A stretch of 64,000 bases of DNA from Bimastos eiseni (lineage: Eukaryota; Annelida; Clitellata; Crassiclitellata; Lumbricidae), in contig OY365817.1 of the NCBI GenBank assembly GCA_959347315.1, positions 1,173,857 through 1,237,856 on the forward strand, given 5' to 3'. Shown one piece after another: positions 33,931 through 45,884 of this stretch. Below the pieces are notes generated by a model that saw only the letters and a program-made list of their open reading frames with translations, ran no database searches and was not told where the DNA came from. Position numbers and translations under genes: made by a program. Positions within the stretch are counted from its first letter, which is position 1; each line of letters opens with the position of its first letter.

Positions 33931-34494
33931 TATCAACCATCAATACAAGTATTTTCAAATATAAATACTTATTTACTTGTGTTGTGGTTGTCACAGGACT
34001 AGTTGGTTAGTTAATCGCTTTAACTCACTTATAGCATATACATGTATTACGATGTTGGAGAAGACCTATTCTGATTTGGGAAGCAGTCTCGTCTAAGTGA
34101 GGAACAGAGCATCATGATTTCAAAACACATCAACAGAGTCTTTGGAGATGTCCATTCCAATTTGGAAGACATCTATTCTGATTTGAGAGGATCTCAGAAC
34201 AGATTAAATCGCAGCAAAGAACAGGTCTATCATGATTTTCACTGAGTCAACTCATTCATCTGTAAACCTGTGTTTAATGTTTCTATGGAAGCATTTCGAG
34301 TGTTTGTACGTGTGTTTGTACGTGTGTGTGCTTATTATGTGTAACATTGTATGGATACATATGTGTTTCTGTGTGTGTCTGTGTGTGCGTGCATGTGTGT
34401 GTGTCTTTATCCATGCGTTTGAATGCATGTGTTTGTGTGTACCCGTCTGTACGTACAATAGAAGCTTTTGTATGAGATGAATAATTATTATCGT
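33931..34494. other. Intron 1 start, nothing recognised
   Basis: Ends with a (TG)n-rich patch (34305-34440) about 60 bp from the exon 1 donor. Confidence 0.4.
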
Positions 34495-34500
34495 TCAAAC

Positions 34501-35616
34501 CTCTGTATGGTCATCCCCATCAGAGGCAGGAGGGACCCGTCCAGTGCAGCCGCCCTTCGAAGTATCAGCCGTCGACTTCGCCATCTTCTCGATTCCCTGC
34601 AAGAGCAAGGCCTCAAGGTAAGGCCCTGAATCGAGGAGCTCACTCCAGCTGTGACTTCGAGGTGGCGGAACCAGCGAATCAGTGGCGTCCAGTTTCAGAG
34701 CGGACTCCGAGTTCCTGCTGAATCCAGCGAAACTCAGTCGCTTCTTGATGGACCTGACGAACCTCTCTCCCTGTCGTCTCAACAGGGTCCCTGGAGTCTT
34801 GAAACTTATGCTCAGGCTTCTGTTGATAATCGATTGATTGGTAAGAGGAGGATCTTCCAAAGCAGAACGCTCAGAATGTCTCGAGCCGTCGAATACAGAA
34901 GACACATTTGAGACATCCGAGTCAGAATCATTCCTAGTGGAGTCCTTGTGATGTGTCTTTGCTAGTTCAATTAGACCTTTCGTCCTCTCTCCTTCTCCTC
35001 CTGCCTCTAATCCAGCTTCCACTCTCTCTTTTCCTAATCTGACCTCACCAACCGATCCCATTGTTCCTTTCCATGATCCCATTCCCGATTTCGACCTTGA
35101 TCCTTCAGATCCTAGTTCCACACTCGCTCCTGATCCTCCCATTAATCGCGATCTTTGTCCTGATTCAACTTCCGTTTTGGATGCAATTCCAATTCCTGAC
35201 CTTCCGCCTGTTCCTCGATCCTTGTCTCCTCCAGACTCAATCCCTGATCCAATTCCAACTTCATCAAAGACTTCCAAATCGTAGAAGACGCTGGTGTCAG
35301 GCTTCAATCTGACTCTGCTCCGTAGAGGTCCCCTGTGGTAGCTTCTCCTGCCCGGCGTCCGGTCCCTCCCCCCACACTCTGGCACCTCCGCAATCAGTTC
35401 AAGCATTCTAGACCTTGGAAGGACGAGATCATCCTTCGCTCTCTGAGCTCCTTCTGCTTTCGATAATCCACACACATATTGCGAATCGCTATAGAAAAGG
35501 CTGAATCGTTGTTTCGCCTTCTGCCTAACAGTGCTGCAACCCTCTTCCTCTACCCTGCCGAACAGGGACTGCCGCAATTCGGCCAGGGTAGGCATCTTCG
35601 AAACACTTCCAGACAT
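34501..35616 (-). CDS. plekhg5-like: Exon 1: start codon and Ser/Gly/Arg-rich N-terminus, 372 codons
   Basis: Open for 372 codons from an ATG at 35616, with A at -3 and an in-frame TGA three codons upstream, so this looks like a true translation start. The protein begins MSGSVSKMPTLAELRQSL. It continues with a Gly/Ser/Glu-rich low-complexity stretch (about residues 120-220), then a basic segment near FVRSIKKRLSFAGFSRNS and a segment containing SWSELLDSGPYLEALL. No domain is recognised. The likely donor is CAGAG|GTTTGA at 34500, which is weak. Without splicing the frame stops at 34495, so a single-exon 373-residue gene is the alternative. Phase 0 at the donor matches exon 2. Non-repetitive coding-like composition in a repeat-rich region supports a real exon. 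Confidence 0.6.
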
Positions 35617-36560
35617 CTTTCCTCAGCCACCCATCCGCTAACGCACAATCCGTGGCTAACTAACCTAACTTCTGCAACTTTATTGAATCTAAACAGATTG
35701 AATACTTTCCGTGTAAGCAGTACTCTTAGAAACTTCGAAAACTTGGTCTCGTTTTTTTCAGTGTAGGTTCCAATCCCTGATAATTCCGTGCAAAAGTCAA
35801 AGTTCTTTTACGGTTAAGCTTGGCGGCCACAACTCAGTTGTAAAAGTTACAATACCTGGTCCTGCTTCAAAGTTCTTGTCATGATATAATATCCAAAACC
35901 CAATTGTTACCAGTGAACTTCTGTAGACGTTATTTGCTGTTGCCCAGACCTTGCTATAACCAGTCGTAAAACTTAAACCCCTCTGGCCATCACAACCGTC
36001 ATCACGCACAGGTGTTCGGGTCACAGAGTATATCAATTCCCGAAGGTAAACTCAAAACTCAAAACACAAACGAGGTCCGATAAACACTAGCCGACCGTCG
36101 GATAAAAGCAACGGAAACTTCGAAAATCGATAGCTAAGGCCCGACATCAAAACCGTCGAAATAGACATCCACATAAACAAACACCCAGCGGCACAAACAC
36201 GGACAACCTTAGACGCAGCCAGCATTTTAAGAGGACTCAGACCTACACCGAGGACACACTAGGTGCGTTCCGTATCCGCTTCGCATATGCACCGAGCAAC
36301 AACCGCACACGGGGTATACACACACTGTGCGGTATAGTTACTCGGTCGAGTATATCACCCGCTCTGAGCACGACCCGTGCACACCCTAAAGCACCTAAAA
36401 ACCTGGGGGGCTCAGGACAGGACAATGTCATGGCAATTATACCTAACTCTATACGCGACGGTCGAGTCAAATATTGTGCAATGAACGTGCACGATCGTTG
36501 TTCATAAAATGCCTGAGGCCAACAAGGCAACACAGGCGGCGTCAACATTATTCCGGTCAA
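35617..36560 (-). promoter_or_regulatory. Upstream region / likely 5' UTR and promoter of exon 1
   Basis: Mostly non-repetitive and CpG-containing sequence immediately upstream of the start codon at 35616. I see no clear TATA box or initiator and cannot place a transcription start. Confidence 0.25.
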
Positions 36561-36629
36561 ATTGCGGCGCGTGATTGTTGCTGGCCAGATAACAAAGACC
36601 GACGCAGGTTCTCAACCACTTGTTAAGGA

Positions 36630-36905
36630 TCGAGTTCCGCTTGATTGAACGCAGAGCAAATGAAGAGAAAAGACACAGGAGGCAGACGAAGGCTGAAAGA
36701 GACGGAGGCAGACAGAGGACAGACGTAGACAGTTTAAGACAGACGTAGATAGAAGAAGACGGACGAAGACAGACGAAGATAGAAGCAAACACAGAGACAG
36801 ACAGAGAAAAGCTGATACAACGTTCAAAGAGCAACCCATCTCATCATCATCACTTCTATCTATCTGTCCGTCCGTCTGTCTGTCTGTCTGCCTGTCTGTC
36901 TGTCT
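36630..36905. repeat. GACAGA-type tract then (TCTG)n
   Basis: Purine-rich AGACAGACG words followed by a CTGT run at 36865-36905. Confidence 0.8.
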
Positions 36906-37139
36906 AAACTTCTTTTTGAATCCTATGCGTGTTGTCTATTTCTAATTCTTGACTGGCTCTACGCGTCTGCGGGATCTCGCCAGTGGTCACTATTCTACGT
37001 ACCTAGGTAGGCCTACTGTTTAGGGCAGGCGCGCAACACTTTTGTGCGCTACATGTATGTAGGGCCTAAAACTAATACTACAAATGTTTATCAGCATGCA
37101 TACGACTCGATGATAGGACCACTTGAAGGGACGCTATAC

Positions 37140-37260
37140 AAAATTGCTGTAATAATAATAACAATAATAACAACAACAAGAACACCAACAGCAAAAACAG
37201 CAGCACCAGCAGCAGCAGCAACGACAACAAAAACAATAATAATAGTAATAATAACTATAC
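37140..37260. repeat. AAT/AAC/CAG trinucleotide tract
   Basis: Follows GGGACGCTATACAAAATTG, so probably a LINE tail that has mutated into several triplet types. Confidence 0.75.
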
Positions 37261-38859
37261 ATGAATGGAAAGCACGCATTCACGTATATCATTTTGTGTA
37301 TGTCACTGTTCCTCATAATTTTTCAAATTATTCACAAAAACGTATAATTTTGCAAACGAGTTTTAACTGAAAATAGTTAGGTCTATCAGTGGATAAAATA
37401 ATGTAATTGAAACAAAATAATTATTACTTATATGGTAATAATCTACGAAACACAACATGATAGAGAATGAGGAATAGCCTATTTCATGTCCAAAACTTCT
37501 TGCTGTTTGTTCTTTGCTTATGACTACGGCATAACCGGAAATCGCCTCGGACATTCGCCTCGGCCGAATATTGGACTATTTGGAAGTATTCGCCTCGGCA
37601 AATATTACACCCGCAAATAGCTAAAAATAACTTTTTTAGATAAAATAATATTTTTTCATCAAACAAATTTAGGACTAGCGGACTCACTTATAAGCTGTTG
37701 ATTATTTAAACAAGAACTTAGCATTCCAATGAATTTTCTTTAAAATAATGATCATGATAATTTATATGTTTTAATTTCTTTTGGCAGTATTTCCTAGGTG
37801 GCAACAAATCAGTAATTTTCTTGCTTGAATTAGCTCCACTTACTTTCCGGTAAACATTAGAGAGTAAAGACGTCATTGATAACTTCATATTTCAAATTTT
37901 ATAACAAGGTTTTACATTATTTTCACAAATAAAGTTATCAAATAATAAACATATTGCTATACCTAGAGTGCGACAATACGCTACATGAGGGATATTGTTA
38001 TAGACTCTGCATTGACTATAGAAAGTTCTCCGTAACTGTGCACGTGACAGGTTAACTATGCTTTGCCTACAAATGGTACTCGCTGCCAGATTTGCCGCTA
38101 CTATTCGGTTCGTACCCGGATCCGGAAAATAGTTCATCCAAATACTCGGATTCGGTACTCTGTGGAAATTTTCTACTCGGTTATGCCCTGCTTATGACGT
38201 CAAAGGGAGTAGGCCTGAGTAGAGAACTGAGTAGACCTAGTAGAGAAGACTCTTGTCATTACAAGATTAAAAACAATTAATCCTTATGCATATGAAACAA
38301 CAAAAGCAATCTAGCTTTTTACTAGAAAACAACAGCAAAAGGCACGAACACAATGACCCTTACGAAAAAAAGTAATTGCCAGTGGGATCTGGTTTTGATA
38401 AAGCATCTAGAGTTTCTAGACCGAAGAAGAATGGAAAGTTCATACGAAAAATTACCCAGAATACATAAAATATGGATTTGTTATTGCTAGTGATGAAAAT
38501 AGCCCAAAATCTTTTGTGTGTTTGTTACATGCGGTGCCACACTTCGCGATGAAGCCATCAGAGTTTCACCGAAACCTACATTCAATTTATCCAACTGACA
38601 AGGAAAACAATTGATTTTTTTCATTAAGGAAGTGCAAGGAAATAAGAAATTGCAATGAGTAGATGGTAGAGAGAACCAATGTTAACGTTTGTACATTGAT
38701 GGCATCTCTGCAGGGACTCCTGTCCTTATTGGTGCTTTTAAGGACTCAGTAATAGGACTACTAATGTTTTATATTATCTACAATCCAGGGTTGGGCATGA
38801 GACCAAAACCGAGACCAAGACCGAGAGCGGGTGGCCCCAGACCAAGACCAATACCTCGA

Positions 38860-39198
38860 AGGGGCAAAGATAAACAGCGTCCATTGATCGTGAAATTCGT
38901 CAGTCAACGAATTAGGAACATGGTCTACAAGCAACGTACATCTCTGAGAAACTCGTCCGCAGGCAATGGAAACTCCATCATCTTCGTCAATGAGCATCTC
39001 ACGTCTCTGAATGCTCAGATATATGCACGGGCCAGAAGGCTGATCAAGGAGAAAAGAATGTCCTCAGCCTGGACTTCGGGAGGTCGAGTTCGCATTCGGA
39101 TGTCTGATGACCACGACAAAAAGCCTCGATGGGTCACCTTCCTGAAAGACTTGGACAACCTTCTACTCGATGCAATACCCTCCATCACGGGCCACTGA
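38860..39198 (+). pseudogene. LINE ORF1 C-terminal domain, 5'-truncated
   Basis: The 113 residues include PLIVKFVSQRIRNMVYKQR, IIFVNEHLT and SAWTSGGRVRIRM. This is the conserved tail of ORF1 proteins in CR1-group LINEs: nucleic-acid-binding, with an F-x-N/S-E-x-LT block and a W-T-x-G-x-I/V block. The N-terminal coiled coil and its start codon are missing. Upstream codons run into the flanking GACCAAGACC repeat. Confidence 0.6.
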
Positions 39199-39477
39199 AA
39201 CTACTGGTCAACTCCGGGACTAATGAGAGCATGCACTGTGTCTACTTCGCTGAGTCTTAAATCATTGTCCTACATGATTATTGAGAGAGAAGATCGCACC
39301 TTGAGCCAATGGTTATTTTTTACTTTCCTTTTCTTCGTTATTTTTGGTTGGCACTGTTTGACCCATTATTTTCTTGAGTTCTGTCATTGTTGGGTGGCAA
39401 CTTGTTCCTGATTGTTCTCTCGGTTCAGGGTTCATCGTATCATTGAATGCACAATGAGTATTACTCTCTGACCATTG

Positions 39478-39578
39478 CAAGGATGAAATTTGCATATTCA
39501 ATTGATGTAGACTTTACCTGTATTATTGGAAGGGTGAAATGTTGCATATTCAACTGACTAGACCGTACCTGTATCATT
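39478..39578 (+). repeat. Two tandem copies of a ~55-bp unit before LINE ORF2
   Basis: Both units share TTGCATATTCAA, then TAGAC and TACCTGTAT-ATTG. Between ORF1 and ORF2 of the CR1-like element. Confidence 0.6.
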
Positions 39579-39893
39579 GTGTTTTATGCGCCTGTGCACC
39601 TGGGCCAATCAGCACAAACAGGCACGCCTACTTTGCTTCCATGCGGGATATGCAACCTAGTAGTTAAGGAACCTATTAATGTAACATGTTTGATGTCTAG
39701 TGGTGTATATCACTCTAAGTGCTATTATCTAACGACTAATCAAGACGTTTGGCTATGTCTCTCATGCATTGGAGAGACATTCCCTTTTTCAGGGGCTAGT
39801 GAGGATGAGATTGTTCTAAATGACTTTACTAAGAGTTTGAGGCATGAGGAAGGCCTAGACGTATTAAGACTGTTGATGATAATCTTGAACTAG
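39579..39893 (+). pseudogene. LINE ORF2 N-terminus with PHD-like zinc finger
   Basis: CGIC (C-x2-C), YHSKC (H-x2-C) and WLCLSC (C-x2-C) are spaced as in the PHD fingers that precede or open ORF2 of many CR1-group elements. Thought to bind chromatin or nucleic acid during integration. One expected Cys pair in the middle is replaced by LMSSG, so the finger looks damaged. The frame breaks before the endonuclease. Confidence 0.6.
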
Positions 39894-39925
39894 ATGTTTT
39901 TCCGGATGACCAAGATAACCGTACA

Positions 39926-40985
39926 TTGATTAATAACATAGACACTGATCCTGATCAAAACTATTTTACTAATATCTCTTGGAACAGTCCTTATACTACC
40001 CTACAATGCCTTTCAGAGGAAACTGAGAAAAGTTCTACGGTGGATGATTCTGATTCCATTGATCCTAACTTCTCAATTCTCCATATTAACTGTAGAAGTA
40101 TGTTCCACAAATTAACTGAGATCCACGACATACTTCACCACTCAGGTGTCTCAATATTAGCACTTTGTGAAACATGGTTGGAACCTAACATGAAAGACAC
40201 CATCAATATACCAGGTTATGAAGTCATACGTAAGTCGAGAAATAAGGGTCGAGGAGGAAGGGTTGGATTGCTTGTAAAGGAAAATATAGATCAATTATAT
40301 GACCCAAACAGCGAAAAGCTCGTGCATAAATCTTATGAGAGTCTCTTCATTAGAATTTTTCTTAATAAAAGTACTTGTTTAGTGGGCGTGGTGTACAGGC
40401 CTCCGGGGCAGAACTTAACGAATTTAATGTGGAGATGGACGACTTACTTACTAGGTTGCTAACGAAGCTAAAGAGGTTATGGTACTTGGAGATTTTAATA
40501 TTGACCTTTTGAAAGTTAATGAACATAAGGACACTAATGGTTTTTTTTATAATTGCATAATGTCACACCAGCTTATTCCTGTAATTACGAGGCCAACTAG
40601 AGTCACATCCAATTCAGCGACTTTAATTGATAATATTTTCACCAATGCCTGGTCCAAACTGATTTCTTCGTCAATCATTGTTTCTGATTTAAGTGATCAT
40701 CTCCCAGTTTATGCGAGTTTCGCTTTGGGAACCTGTAAAAAGAAAGTTAGCGCATGCATGAATAATCGTATAGCTAATGATGAAAGATTGGAAATGTTTA
40801 AAACTGCTTTATCAAGTACTGATTGGGAACCTGTAATGAAAATCTGTGCAGGAGATGATGCCAATGGGGCATACGAGCCCTTCTTCAAGATGTATAAAGA
40901 GATTTATGATAGGGTATTTCCGATAGCGCATAAATGTAATAAAACAGGACCTAAGCTTACACAACCGTGGATGACCGTGGGGTAA
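39926..40985 (+). pseudogene. LINE ORF2 apurinic-type endonuclease domain, one frameshift
   Basis: Blocks in order: LHINCRSMFHKL, ILALCETWL (catalytic Glu), GYEVIRKSRNKGRGG, VGVVYRPPG, then after a shift near 40460 GDFNIDLL, RPTRVTSNSATLIDNIFTN and SDLSDHLPV (catalytic Asp-His). All key endonuclease residues are visible, split over two frames. The enzyme nicks target DNA to prime reverse transcription. Confidence 0.82.
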
Positions 40986-41150
40986 CTAAAATCTAGCAGG
41001 AAAAAAGCTCACTCTATCGAAAATACGTGGAAAAAAACGAATATAGAAAATAAACGTAAGTTTACCGTATACCGGAACAAGTTTAAGACCTTCAGAATTA
41101 GAGCAGAAACAAGCTATTACGCAGCAGAATTCTGCAAATACAATAATGAC

Positions 41151-42845
41151 TTGAAGAAAACGTGGAAACTCATTCGTGAGATGATGCAGTTAGGGAAGAG
41201 GGACACAACCATAGAATTTCTAAATATAAACGGAGAGAGTATTAGGGAACCAAAAGCAATGGCTAATAATTTTAATAGATACTTCACGAGCATCGCACAT
41301 GAGCTTGAGGAGAAGCTACCGGATCCTAAAAAAACCTTTGAAAGTTTTTTTACCAGTACCCCTACAGAGCTCTATGGGTCTTTTGCTAACCTCTCGGGAA
41401 GAAGTTATGAAAATTAGCCTCTTGATACGATCCACTCATAGTAAGGGGGTAGACGATATTGACCATTGTATAGCTGCGTCATGCTTAACTTCCATAGCCT
41501 CTCCTTTAGCTGAATTAATAAACTGCTCCTTCGTTAATGGAATAGTTCCACATGCGTTAAAAATAGCCAAAGTTGTACCCATCTACAAAAAAGGAGAAAA
41601 AGATAGTATGGCTAACTACCGGCCTATCTCCATCCTACCTTACTTTGCAAAATTTTATGAAAAGCTTATGTACGATCGACTCTCAAATTATGTTAAAAAG
41701 ACAGCTGTTATATACCAATCCCAACATGGATTCCAATCAGGGCACTCCCCTTGTATGGCACTATTAGAAATGCAGGATAAAATATCGAATGCCATTGAAA
41801 AGAACCAATACTCTGTGGGAGTTTTTTTCGACCTTGCAAAAACATTCGACACAGTAAATCACAGAATCCTACTAAAAAATTAGAAAATTATGGTATAAGG
41901 AGGGAACAACTGAAATGGTTTTATAGCTACCTTGATCATCGTACACAGAGAGTAATGTGTAATGGTGCGCTATCGGAGGTTAATCTGATTAGATTTGGAG
42001 TTCTCCAGGGCTCAAATCTTGGACCTTTATTATTCCTTCTGTATATTAATGATCTGGCTACTGTCTCGGCAACAATATTCTTTATTCTATTTGCCGATGA
42101 TACAAATGTATTTTATTCGCATAGTTCCTGGCAAACTCTGGTAAGGGTCATTAATGCAGAGTTAGCTGATGTTGCTATATGGTTTTGTGCTAATAGACTT
42201 TCTCTTAATCTAGATAAAACTGATTTCATTTTGTTTAAGTCACATAGGAAAATTAGTCCTAAGAATAATCTAAGTTTGCACATTAATGATATTCCTATAA
42301 ATCAGGTAGAGTCCACTAAGTTCCTTGGGGTCTATGTTGACCAGCATTTAACCTGGAAAGATCACATTACCCACATTTCTTCAAAAATCGCAAAGAACGT
42401 TGGCATCTTGGCCAGAACTTCTTATGTACTCCCTAAGTCAATTAGAATTAAATTGTATTACTCCCTTGTCTACCAATACTTGACCTTTTGCAATATGATA
42501 TGGGCATCCACATATGAATCTAGGCTTAGAAAACTAGTGTTACTACAAAAGAGAGTGGTAAGAATAATAGAAAGTGCTCTTAGATGCACTCATACGGGGG
42601 CATACTACAGGGAGTACAAGCTATTGAAAATTAGTCAAATTACGGTCCTCCAAATGTCTGAGTTCATATACCGATACGAACACGGCTTACTCCCTGCTAT
42701 CCTTAGAGGTTATTTTTCCACTGGACTTGACACCCACAATACTAGAAATAAAACAGCTTATCGCCTCATAAAAGCTAGAAAAAATGCACGCAGATATACT
42801 ATAAAATTTTCTGGACCCTCATCATGGAATAACATCCCATTTTAA
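41151..42845 (+). pseudogene. LINE ORF2 reverse transcriptase and C-terminus, frameshifted
   Basis: Shows VVPIYKKGEKDSMANYRPIS, QHGFQSGHSP, FFDLAKTFDTVNH (motif A; a Lys-Thr-Phe variant), a stop near 41881, then GVLQGSNLGPLLFLLYINDL (motif B), FADDTNVF (motif C), NRLSLNLDKT and FLGVYVDQHLTW. The C-terminal RNKTAYRLIKAR and GPSSWNNIPF blocks are present. Breaks near 41400 and 41883 separate the frames. Confidence 0.85.
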
Positions 42846-43299
42846 ATTCGTCTGTCATATAATATTAAAGCTTTCAAAAATAAGTTACGAGCCTTCCTCA
42901 TCAATTCATTAATGCACTAAATACAGTAAATCCTAATTAATTACTAATCACTACTATTCATTAAACTATAAGTTGTACATAATGTGCATATGACTGCATT
43001 TAGTTAAGCTTTGTTCATTTTTTTCATTTGGTGTTTTGTTGCGTTTTAGGATTAATTTGCAATAAAGATAAATTGCCATTTATTAGTGTGATATAGTTGC
43101 TACAAGGGATCCCTATTTAGCGGGATTCTCATCCCTTCTGGGGCTCCCATTGTAGCCAATATAAATTTGCTTGTGCATATTGTGAGATGTACTCTATTTT
43201 GTTGTTGGTTACAATAAAACACTTTTGATTTGATTTGAGACCGATGGTCCGTGACCAAGACCAAGACCAAGACCGATACTCTTTTTTTATAAACAATTA

Positions 43300-44662
43300 A
43301 ATTTATTAAGATGCTCAAACGGAATAACACGCTTAAACATTAATTTTATTGCTGAAGAATACTAATCTTAATAATGGTCCAGAAAACAGTTTTACCGGCC
43401 AATCTGAACTGTTGCGGGTTCAGCCCTTGGCTTCGGCCTGAGAATATCACAATATAAATTACTTACACTATACGATAGGTAAATGCTCTTTTAAGACATC
43501 TGAACAAGTAGATTAACGTTCCGCTTAAATGGTGCACTTGTACTCGGAATTGTAGGTTAACAGTGTCTACACGTGGCCGACGACATATTAATAGATTGTT
43601 CCAAAACCTTGACAGTTGTTAAAGCCAATTTTGAAATGGCTGGCTCCGTGGCAAATGCATTTTTTGCCCATAGTAACATGCATATATATATATAGATGGT
43701 CAGCCTGCCATAAATCGATAACAATCACATAGGGCCTAAACATCTGGTGTCTCTAATAATCGAAAATAACCGACAAATATAAAAAAATTGCTCTGATACG
43801 ACAAATGACCAAGAACGCTAATCTAAGACGGGGGCCAATCCCAAGACCGTTCCTTTAAGACCAAGACCAAGGGCTCCGTAATTGGACTACTAATTTATAT
43901 TATCCACATAAGTATATTGGGACTTATGGTAAAGCAATGGCCTCCTTCTCCAGCCATATGCAGCCATATAACAAATACACTGCGACTGTTGCCAATGAGT
44001 AATAAGCCTGTGTTTTACGAGTTTTTTATCGCCGTAATTGGGCAGGGAACGTCTTTGATTAGACGTTTTAATGGAGTGCAATATAAATGTTAAACTGAAT
44101 AAACGAATAACTCGTCATGAAAGAGCCAATCGGATAAAACCACTTGAAATTAATGCCAGTTGCAACGGCTTTTAGTAAGAGCGCCTTGCTTCAGAAAAAC
44201 TGGGAACGATTGGCGTAGGCCTTTTGACAATATAGTCACGTCCTGGTCGAAGAGTACACAAATGTCTGATGTTCCAGACACAGCTGTTAAAAAGTCAATC
44301 AAGGCCACTCCAGACCAAACAAGTTCCCACACGCAGCTGCATACATAGAAACCACTGGAACCGCTGGAACCACCAACTGCAGGCCTACATCATCTCATTT
44401 ATCGTCTGTTATCAGGAGACTTCACCTCAAACAACGCTGCTGCGTTCAGAAACCAATTTTGACTCAGGACTCGCGTTTCACACCGCATTATTTATACCAG
44501 ATTAATCACTCGTTTCATGTAAGTAAACATAAACACATCATTGTATATCTATAGTCACTCAAATACAGTCACACAAGTACACATAAACACATCATTATCT
44601 ATAGACTTATTCAAATAAACTAGCCTATAATATGCATATAAATAGGCATAGTATTATAGCTG

Positions 44663-44700
<38 letters not shown>

Positions 44701-45279
44701 CCATAATATATATATAACCGGTATATGTTATATTTGAACATATCTATCTATTAATAGTGATTATTTATATACTTCCGTGAAACAATTATATATATTATAT
44801 ATATATGTGTGTATATATATATATATAAAGTGTTTAAGTCTACATATATAATAATACAGTATATATATATATATCCATAGTACTACTGTTTATGTATATA
44901 TTTATAGACATGTTTAAATACGTTGTAAGTATATATCTCTCTCATAGTATATCTGAACTTAATAATTATCTAGTAATAATAATAATAATTATTTATCAAG
45001 GCCAATACTTCCGTGAAGCAGGTGCCATCTACAGTGTCTTCATATATACAATGTATGTATGTATATAAACACTATGTACATTATATATATATATATTATT
45101 AAATAATGTCTATATAGTGATGATACCGTCCATCAAACTTAAATACTTATATATAAATACACATATATATCTTCGTTTACATTGGAACTTCCTATGAAGT
45201 CTATTTATATCCTTTCACAGAACTGCTAAATGAGTGTGTGAGTGAGTGAGTGCGTGTGGGGTTGGAATCATAGTCTCCC

Positions 45280-45280
<1 letters not shown>
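43300..45280. other. AT-rich intergenic sequence
   Basis: Contains GACCAAGACC-type words at 43810-43870, a LINE-like tail at 44070 and TA runs. No coding signal. Confidence 0.4.
44668..44900. repeat. (TA)n-rich tract
   Basis: Several TA runs, longest at 44668-44697. More TA runs lie at 45070-45090. Confidence 0.85.

Positions 45281-45282
<2 letters not shown>

Positions 45283-45333
<51 letters not shown>
45283..45333. repeat. (AT)n, about 50 bp
   Basis: Pure dinucleotide run. Confidence 0.95.
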
Positions 45334-45336
<3 letters not shown>

Positions 45337-45629
45337 GTATGCAGTAGATTTATGTTGTATATAGACAGTGCCACTGCAGCTTATAATCAAATAGCAGTGT
45401 AGTTAAGGGCTTGCGGAAGGAAATGCAAGGAAAGGTCTTCCTGTTTCTTCACAGCCAATATCAAAGAGGCGCCTGATAAATAACTTGATATACACATTAT
45501 ACATACGTACATACATAAAGACAAGTACAAGTGTGCACAGACGGTCTTGTATGACCATAACTCTGAGGGACTTCATGTGTGACTACAAGCAGGATTTGTA
45601 CCAATGACTTACAAGCTGGTATGTGTTGT

Positions 45630-45800
45630 AATCGTAATCCTAGCTGATAAATCAGGAAGTAGCAATGTTTATGTGTAACGAAATAGACGCCTTGCATGAC
45701 TGTCGACAGTTAAACTGGACTCCTGTAATAACTTGTTGTCATTCGTTCGTACTGTGGGCGATTTGTCAGTTTGAAATTAAACAAAAATAATAATTATTAT
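45630..45800 (+). mobile_element. 5'-truncated SINE, family 2
   Basis: Shares the CCTTGCATGACTGTCGACAG, CATTCGTTCGTACT and GTCAGTTTGAAATTAAAC blocks and an ATT-rich tail with the copy at 58.0 kb. Confidence 0.6.
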
Positions 45801-45884
45801 TATACACAAAGTCAACACGGTCTATATACCTGCATTTCAATTCAGTTTTCAGTTTGTGCTAAATGAACAGTGACGGGCAATTAA

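Larger units (their letters stand above)
10513..35616 (-). other. plekhg5-like: PLEKHG5/Syx-like RhoGEF gene, N-terminal half (8 exons)
   Basis: Gene-level entry. Eight minus-strand exons were found by reading splice sites and checking phase. They join as 1116+175+121+70+621+56+137+149 = 2445 nt, or 815 codons, with no phase conflict. PLEKHG5 (Syx) is known as a Rho exchange factor that activates RhoA at the plasma membrane and cell junctions. Its N-terminal Raf-like Ras-binding fold is followed by DH and PH domains. Here the acidic stretch, the basic KRKK-type stretch, the Ras-binding fold and the linker after it occur in the same order as in vertebrate PLEKHG5. No DH or PH exon is present, so the gene should continue past the left edge. 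Joining exons 1 and 5 to the gene rests on phase and position only. I assigned the family from remembered resemblance, not from a search. Confidence 0.62.
38845..43240 (+). mobile_element. CR1-like non-LTR retrotransposon with two ORFs, nearly complete, inactive
   Basis: In order: an ORF1 C-terminal domain (to 39198), a roughly 380-bp gap, then ORF2 with a PHD-like finger, apurinic-type endonuclease, reverse transcriptase and C-terminal block (39579-42845). The 3' UTR has a CGGGATTCTCATCCC hairpin and the end is AATAAAACACTTTTGATTTG. ORF2 carries at least four frame breaks. Both flanks consist of a GAGACCAAGACC-rich repeat, so it seems to have inserted into that repeat. Relatives lie at 46.1, 48.7 and 62.0 kb. 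Confidence 0.82.
38740..43915 (+). repeat. Imperfect ~45-bp direct repeats around the CR1-like element
   Basis: AGTAATAGGACTACTAATG with TATATTATC (38747-38785) recurs as CCGTAATTGGACTACTAATT with ATATTATCC (43872-43907). In the left copy CAGGGTTGGGCATGAGACC, a hAT-like end, follows directly. Confidence 0.5.

Noticed and set aside
34651..35312. Plus-strand frames opposite exon 1
   Set aside because: Shadows of the minus-strand exon; codon use and start context favour the minus strand.
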